Shown here one piece after another: positions 59,690-64,000 of a stretch of DNA of 64,000 nucleotides (position 1 is the first letter of the stretch; every line of letters begins with the position of its first letter). Below the pieces are notes generated by a model. That model saw nothing but the letters and a program-made list of their open reading frames with translations, was not told the DNA's origin and made no database searches. The position numbers and the translations under genes were made by a program. The DNA is from Clostridia bacterium (GTDB lineage Bacteria; Bacillota; Clostridia; Christensenellales; DTU072): NCBI GenBank assembly GCA_016297005.1, contig JAEDHK010000001.1:1-64000 (forward strand). The letters run 5' to 3'.

Positions 59690-59946
59690 ACGCTTGATAG
59701 CGATATTGATATTGTACCACATTTTTCGGATTTGTAAAGCGAATTCAAAGATTTTTTACACGCTATTTTTTTGCATTGATTTCATACGCCCTTCCCGAGC
59801 GTAATCGCGCGAGGTAATGATGAAGTTTTTATCCGAAACATGCGCTATATGCGCAAACCTTATTACCGGAAAGATGATTTTGCTTGTCCGATAAGTATAA
59901 TTCGCCGTCAGGAGAAATCAGTTGTTGCGGTTCCTATTATTGTAAG
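59690..59946. other. Intergenic stretch without recognised features
   Basis: Between tRNA-Thr and the LRR lipoprotein promoter. I found no open frame with a ribosome site, no strong hairpin and no repeat. The tRNA promoter should lie in its first part (TTGATA-like and AATATC sequences near 59700-59730 on the minus strand are weak candidates). Confidence 0.5.
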
Positions 59947-59974
59947 TTGCATTTCAGCGATCTTATGATATAAT
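59947..59974 (+). promoter_or_regulatory. Promoter of the LRR/Big2 lipoprotein gene
   Basis: TTGCAT (59947-59952), 16 bp, TATAAT (59969-59974). The ATG at 59984 is nine bases on; near-leaderless, although AGG is adjacent to the ATG. Confidence 0.68.
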
Positions 59975-59983
59975 TATATCAGG

Positions 59984-62212
59984 ATGAAAAAAGTCGTTTT
60001 GTTATTGATCGTTCTGTTTGCTCTTGCGTTAACGGGGTGTTCCGCCGCGTATAAGCTGGAGTTTTCAGCGGAAGAAAAAGTTGTAACCGTCGGAGACGTA
60101 TTTACTCCCGAGGTTGTCGTCCGCCCCGATAGGTTTGATTATGAATTATACAGCGGCAACAATACCATTCTGACCGTGCGAGGTAAAGAAGTGGAGGCCT
60201 TGAAAACGGGCGTAGCGACTTTGACGGCGCAAAGCGGAGAAAAAACGGCTTCGATGACCGTATACGTCCTTTCGGAGGGTGCGACCCCCTCCATCGATCC
60301 GAGTTTTCCGGACGGCGCATACCTCTCTTTTTCGGTCATCAATTATACATCGGCACAACTGAAAGACCCGATCATTCATAGCATGACCGTAACGGCGGGG
60401 ACGGACATTACCGATTCTTTTCCCACGATGACGGGATATAAGCTGACCTGGTATACCGACGATACGCGTCGGCAGGAGATCACCGGCAGAGTAATTTGTG
60501 CGAAAGGGCAAACGACGTATTACGCTTATGCCAAAGCAGAACCCAATAACGTATTGACGAAGGACGGACTGGTGACGGGACTTACTTATCCCAATCTGGA
60601 TCATTCCACCTATGCGTTCCCCGATTCTTATAACGGTACGCCCATAACGGGGATTGCCGATAACGCTTTTTACGGCGACACGAACTTTGAGACCATCGTA
60701 ATACCCGCGTCGTACACCTATATAGGAAAGTTTGCTTTCGCCGGGTGCGTCAACTTGAAATCGGTGCGCTTTGCCGAAGGAAGTCAACTGACCGAGATAG
60801 GCGATTTTGCGTTCGGCCCGACTTATACGGAGCCGGAAGAAGAAGAGGAAGAAGAGGAAGAAAGCAGCGAGATTCTGGCTTATCTCGACGCCTTGCTCGA
60901 TTCGGTTGGACTGACTCAGCTTGCCGGTGGCGGAAAGCCGGAACAAACGGAGCCGGAAATCACGATCAACGAGGACTACTGCGCCGCGCTTACCGATATT
61001 ACTTTGCCCGCGTCCGTCAAGAAAGTCGGCTCTTACGCTTTCTATAATTGTTCCCAAATGGCATCTAAGTTGCCCGATGGACTGGAAACGATCGATTACG
61101 GTGCTTTCCGCGGCAGTAAGATCACAACGGCCGACTTAAAAAACGTTAAAAAAATCCGCGCATACGCTTTTTACGATTGTAAAGACCTGGTCGAGGTTAC
61201 CAACGCAAGCGGCGTTGAAGAATGCGGCGGGTATGCCTTTTACGGAACGGCGCTTTATAAACAACAGCTTGCCGAAAGAAAGGTCGTTTATGCCGATACC
61301 ATGGTCGTGGGTAATTATACCGGAAATGACCGCGCTTCGCTGAAATACGGAACGACGCTTATCGCCGATTATGCGTTCAACGATAAAAAGTTGGACACGC
61401 TTACCGTTTATATCGATTCTTCCGTTCACGTCCGTATCGGGTGGCAGTCTTTTTACGTTACCGGATATGCGTCCGGCTCGACCAATCATCCTATATACAG
61501 CGACAATCTGTTTTTGGCGGTGGACGGTGATCAGGTGGAGGCGTATAAATCCGAAAATCCTTTGCTTGCGGATCGTTTTTGCGAGAGGATCATCAAAGAG
61601 GTCCCCGGCAAAGAGAACGTCAATTTCGGATTGCACAGTATTTTGAAAATGGGCGTCAGACGGTATGTTTACGATAAGTTTATTGCCGGGACGGCAGACG
61701 GAGCGACCGTTTCTCCGGAGGAGATCGATCTGTCCTTACTTGGATACGAGATCGTACGTATCAATTCTTACGCATTCGAGAGTATAGGCAGGTTAGTTAC
61801 GTTGCGGATGCCGACCGATCTGGAAGAAGTGGCCGATTGTGCCGTTTCCAACTGCAAAAAGCTGGCTCTGATCGATTTTTCCGCGACGAGAACGGTACCG
61901 ACGCTTCTTTCTTCCAACGCCATTCAATTTTCCGGGCTAAAAAGCGATTGTATCGTAAAGGTCGACAAACAGAATTATAACGCGTTTGCGAATAAATGGG
62001 CCGATCGTCAAACGGCAAAAGGGAAAATAAGATACGTTCAGGAAGTCGCGCTTTACGTGGACGGATTGTTTTCTAAATCAATCGATTTGTTTGCGCCGTA
62101 TAACGGTTTGCCGCAGGAAGAGGGGATCGACGTTTGGTATATCGACGAAGAGTGCACTGAAGAATGCGCTTCGATCGGGACGGCGACCGTTCTCTACGCC
62201 AAAACGAACTAA
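59984..62212 (+). CDS. LRR_5 lipoprotein with Big2-like and InlB-like domains
   Basis: 742 aa. Lipoprotein signal with LALTGC (Cys19). Residues 22-95 look like a Big2 Ig-like domain (VVTVGDVFTPEVVV ... GVATLTAQSGEKTASMTVYV, in parts); 108-185 resemble an InlB/Flg_new-type repeat (LTWYTDDTRRQEI); BspA-like LRRs follow (YTYIGKFAFAGCVNLKSVRF and others). An acidic insert of nine Glu in a row with neighbours (about 285-345) interrupts the LRR array, and a second InlB-like unit closes the C terminus (IDVWYIDEECTEEC). Surface protein of unknown ligand, next to a GH92 gene. Confidence 0.85.
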   Translation: MKKVVLLLIVLFALALTGCSAAYKLEFSAEEKVVTVGDVFTPEVVVRPDRFDYELYSGNNTILTVRGKEVEALKTGVATLTAQSGEKTASMTVYVLSEGATPSIDPSFPDGAYLSFSVINYTSAQLKDPIIHSMTVTAGTDITDSFPTMTGYKLTWYTDDTRRQEITGRVICAKGQTTYYAYAKAEPNNVLTKDGLVTGLTYPNLDHSTYAFPDSYNGTPITGIADNAFYGDTNFETIVIPASYTYIGKFAFAGCVNLKSVRFAEGSQLTEIGDFAFGPTYTEPEEEEEEEEESSEILAYLDALLDSVGLTQLAGGGKPEQTEPEITINEDYCAALTDITLPASVKKVGSYAFYNCSQMASKLPDGLETIDYGAFRGSKITTADLKNVKKIRAYAFYDCKDLVEVTNASGVEECGGYAFYGTALYKQQLAERKVVYADTMVVGNYTGNDRASLKYGTTLIADYAFNDKKLDTLTVYIDSSVHVRIGWQSFYVTGYASGSTNHPIYSDNLFLAVDGDQVEAYKSENPLLADRFCERIIKEVPGKENVNFGLHSILKMGVRRYVYDKFIAGTADGATVSPEEIDLSLLGYEIVRINSYAFESIGRLVTLRMPTDLEEVADCAVSNCKKLALIDFSATRTVPTLLSSNAIQFSGLKSDCIVKVDKQNYNAFANKWADRQTAKGKIRYVQEVALYVDGLFSKSIDLFAPYNGLPQEEGIDVWYIDEECTEECASIGTATVLYAKTN

Positions 62213-62230
62213 AATACGTCGCTTGCCGTC

Positions 62231-62259
62231 TTTACTTTTTTTCGTTCTCATGCTATTAT
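62231..62259 (+). promoter_or_regulatory. Promoter of the GH92 gene
   Basis: TTTACT (62231-62236), 17 bp, extended -10 TGCTATTAT (box 62254-62259). The ATG at 62267 is seven bases after the box; no ribosome site. Confidence 0.7.
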
Positions 62260-62266
62260 AAACAAT

Positions 62267-64000
62267 ATGAAAGATTTCTGTAAAAAAGTTGACGTGTTTT
62301 TCGGATGCGACCCGACCGAGCTTCCGAAAAGGCAGGGTGTAGCCAAGGCCTGGAAGCCAATCAAAGGAATGTGCGGCAATACTTCTCCGGCAGCCGTTTT
62401 ACCGTTCGGGAAGATGTCCTGTTGTTCTTATAGCGGAGCATATCCTACCGGCTACGGCAATTGTTGCGTTAATTCTCATCGGCCCATCAAGCCGATGTAT
62501 CCGTTTCATCGTTTTTGCGGCTTTACGCATATTCATCCGTCCGGAACCGGTTTTATTTCTTATTTCTATAACTTTGCTTTGGTTTCGCCCACCCGCCCAC
62601 CCCAAAAGATTCTTTCCGAAGAGGGTATGCCCGGTTATTATGCTTGCGAGACGGAAACGGGCAAGTGGTCCTGTACGGTAACGCGCGACTGCGCCTTTCA
62701 TCGCTTTGAATTCAAAGAGGGTAAAGGAGAAGTTTTCGCCGACTTTTCACAGTATGGTTTGGACAAGGACCATCCCAATCTTTGGACAAAATACGATAGG
62801 GCTACTTGTCGTCTGGAAGACGACGTCGTGCTATGTTCGACATCCTTTTACGGCGTGCCCGTATACTATGCCATGCGCGCGAAAAACGCCTCTTCCGTCC
62901 GTTTGTTTGCGGGAGAAGAAGAAACCGAGGAGATTGTTTTTGATTCTTGCCGAGGTCGTTTCGGCGCGACTTTTACATTTGAGGGAACGGGAGAAACGGT
63001 GCTCGCGCTGTCTTTCAAGTCGCTTGAGCAAGCAAAAGAATACCTGGACAGAGACGTCGCCTTATCCTTTGAAGAGGTCAGAAAAAACGGATACGAAGAA
63101 TGGAACAAGGCGCTCTCCCGAATCGAGGTGGAAGGTGCGGACGAGGATGAAAAGCTATTTTACAGCAACCTTTATTTCAGCCTGATTAAGCCTTCCGATT
63201 TGTCCGGAGAACGGCTATATGGGTTTGACGGAGCGGCGGTAACCGATCTTGCCACTCTCTGGGATATGTATAAGACGGAATTTCCGCTTTTGTTTACTGC
63301 GTATCCCGAAATCAGCGAAAAGATTATCCAAACTATTATTTCTTTTTACGACAAAGAGAGGTATTTGCCTAACAGTTATCTGATCGCTCCCGATCAAAGC
63401 GTAGAGTCCGGGCAGGCGATGTTATTATCGGCGTACGTTTTTGCCGACGCTTATTTACGCGGGGTCGGCGACCCGGAAGAGATGTATCGCGTTCTGGATG
63501 GCGAATGCGCCGCGACGGAGTACGACGGTTTTCGTAACAATGGGAGAGTAGAACGCACTACGCACACACTCGACCTGTACGAAGGCGAAATGTGCCTGGC
63601 CCTTCTTGCCGACGCCTTGGGTAAAAAAGAACAAGCCGCCGCATTGCGGGAGGATTATAAAAACTTTACGTGCGTATACTCGAAGAGAACGGGCCTGCTC
63701 TTTAAAAAATCCCGGTATTACGAAGGAAACTTCCTGAACTATTCTTTCCGTTTGCATTCGGACGGCGATTTGCGGGTTAAGGCGGCAGGAGGCAAAAAGA
63801 AGTTTTTGAAATCTCTCGATTATTTCTTCGGGTATCGTCTGCCGCGCATAGGCTACGGCAAGTTCGAGGGGTTTAATAACGAGACGGATATGGAAGCGCC
63901 TTTTGCGTACCATTTTATCGGTCGTCACGACCGTATCAGCGAGCTTATCGATATGTCGCGCAAGTATATGTGGACGCTGACGCGAGGCGGAATGCCGGGC
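62267..64000 (+). CDS. GH92 alpha-mannosidase-like protein (3' end beyond window)
   Basis: 578 aa visible, open to the last base, so the gene continues outside. The start is fixed by the promoter. GH92 landmarks: CGNTSPAAVLPFGKMS near residue 36, GFTHIHPSGTGFISYF, ATLWDMYKTEFPLLFTAYPE and the calcium/acid region FNNETDMEAPFAYHF near 545. There is no signal peptide, unlike many GH92 enzymes, so it may act inside on imported mannosides. It is unusually Cys-rich early on (CCSYSGAYPTGYGNCCVNSH). GH92 enzymes are Ca-dependent exo-alpha-mannosidases; linkage specificity cannot be read. Confidence 0.87.
   Translation, partial: MKDFCKKVDVFFGCDPTELPKRQGVAKAWKPIKGMCGNTSPAAVLPFGKMSCCSYSGAYPTGYGNCCVNSHRPIKPMYPFHRFCGFTHIHPSGTGFISYFYNFALVSPTRPPQKILSEEGMPGYYACETETGKWSCTVTRDCAFHRFEFKEGKGEVFADFSQYGLDKDHPNLWTKYDRATCRLEDDVVLCSTSFYGVPVYYAMRAKNASSVRLFAGEEETEEIVFDSCRGRFGATFTFEGTGETVLALSFKSLEQAKEYLDRDVALSFEEVRKNGYEEWNKALSRIEVEGADEDEKLFYSNLYFSLIKPSDLSGERLYGFDGAAVTDLATLWDMYKTEFPLLFTAYPEISEKIIQTIISFYDKERYLPNSYLIAPDQSVESGQAMLLSAYVFADAYLRGVGDPEEMYRVLDGECAATEYDGFRNNGRVERTTHTLDLYEGEMCLALLADALGKKEQAAALREDYKNFTCVYSKRTGLLFKKSRYYEGNFLNYSFRLHSDGDLRVKAAGGKKKFLKSLDYFFGYRLPRIGYGKFEGFNNETDMEAPFAYHFIGRHDRISELIDMSRKYMWTLTRGGMPG

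Overview
The window looks like chromosome of an anaerobic, low-to-mid GC Gram-positive bacterium (Bacillota, class Clostridia; a gut Christensenellales-like lineage is my guess from gene style, not something the sequence proves). Reasons: strong AGGAGG ribosome sites inside operons, a GlgC/GlgD pair, KtrAB potassium channel genes, ECF-type vitamin transporters (BioY, RibU), a CIRCE element on groESL, lipoprotein signal peptides, BspA-like leucine-rich surface proteins, and oxygen-defence proteins typical of anaerobes (flavodiiron protein, rubredoxin, a desulfoferrodoxin-type domain). There is no rRNA, CRISPR array, transposase or prophage core.

Layout: 1-126 tRNA-Val; 306-11050 a seven-gene operon, ispE followed by the whole glycogen pathway glgB-C-D-A-P plus a GH13 amylase-type enzyme; 11118-11737 two small unknown genes on the minus strand, one with a sigma-region-4-like helix-turn-helix; 12048-15213 an acyltransferase-like membrane protein and a pair of related unknown membrane proteins; 15395-17983 a leucine-rich lipoprotein and an MFS transporter; 18065-20037 flavodiiron protein and rubredoxin; 20186-21823 an ACT-domain protein with a UPF0210 protein; 22018-27604 kdpE, kdpD, ktrA, ktrB on the minus strand with tandem direct repeats at the ktrB promoter; 27861-28982 nagA; 28985-30512 an AT-rich patch with a trypsin-like lipoprotein and an Xre regulator; tRNA-Arg; 30939-33924 a rhodanese-TtcA fusion and an ABC-2 exporter; 34072-37386 (minus) phosphatase, BioY, thiamine pyrophosphokinase and a surface lipase-like protein; 37485-39882 a YgjP-like metallopeptidase and a second sugar-type MFS transporter; 40108-42195 groES-groEL; 42199-50829 metallophosphoesterase, acyltransferase, GH78 rhamnosidase, GNAT, Gfo/Idh/MocA oxidoreductase and two tandem phosphodiesterase-like proteins; 51026-56662 a 1,878-residue Cys-repeat/LRR lipoprotein; 56693-57645 FMN riboswitch and ribU; 57717-59186 (minus) TIGR04076 protein and two Xre regulators with C-terminal metal-binding modules; tRNA-Thr; 59984-62212 another LRR lipoprotein; 62267-64000 the start of a GH92 alpha-mannosidase-like gene that runs off the window.

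How it works together: the organism stores glucose as glycogen, takes up and cleaves plant or host glycans (GH13, GH78, GH92, NagA, two MFS sugar-type carriers), displays LRR lipoproteins and a membrane-anchored lipase-like protein, and protects itself against oxygen. The most striking cross-window signal is promoter architecture: at least nine genes have their start codon only 6-9 bases after a good -10 box, with a -35 at 17 bp in eight of them, so their mRNAs should be leaderless or nearly so, while operon-internal genes keep Shine-Dalgarno sites. Other points worth follow-up are KdpDE paired with KtrAB instead of KdpFABC, the Xre-desulfoferrodoxin fusion, the paired unknown membrane proteins, and the small minus-strand operon with a possible AUU start and paired operator-like repeats.
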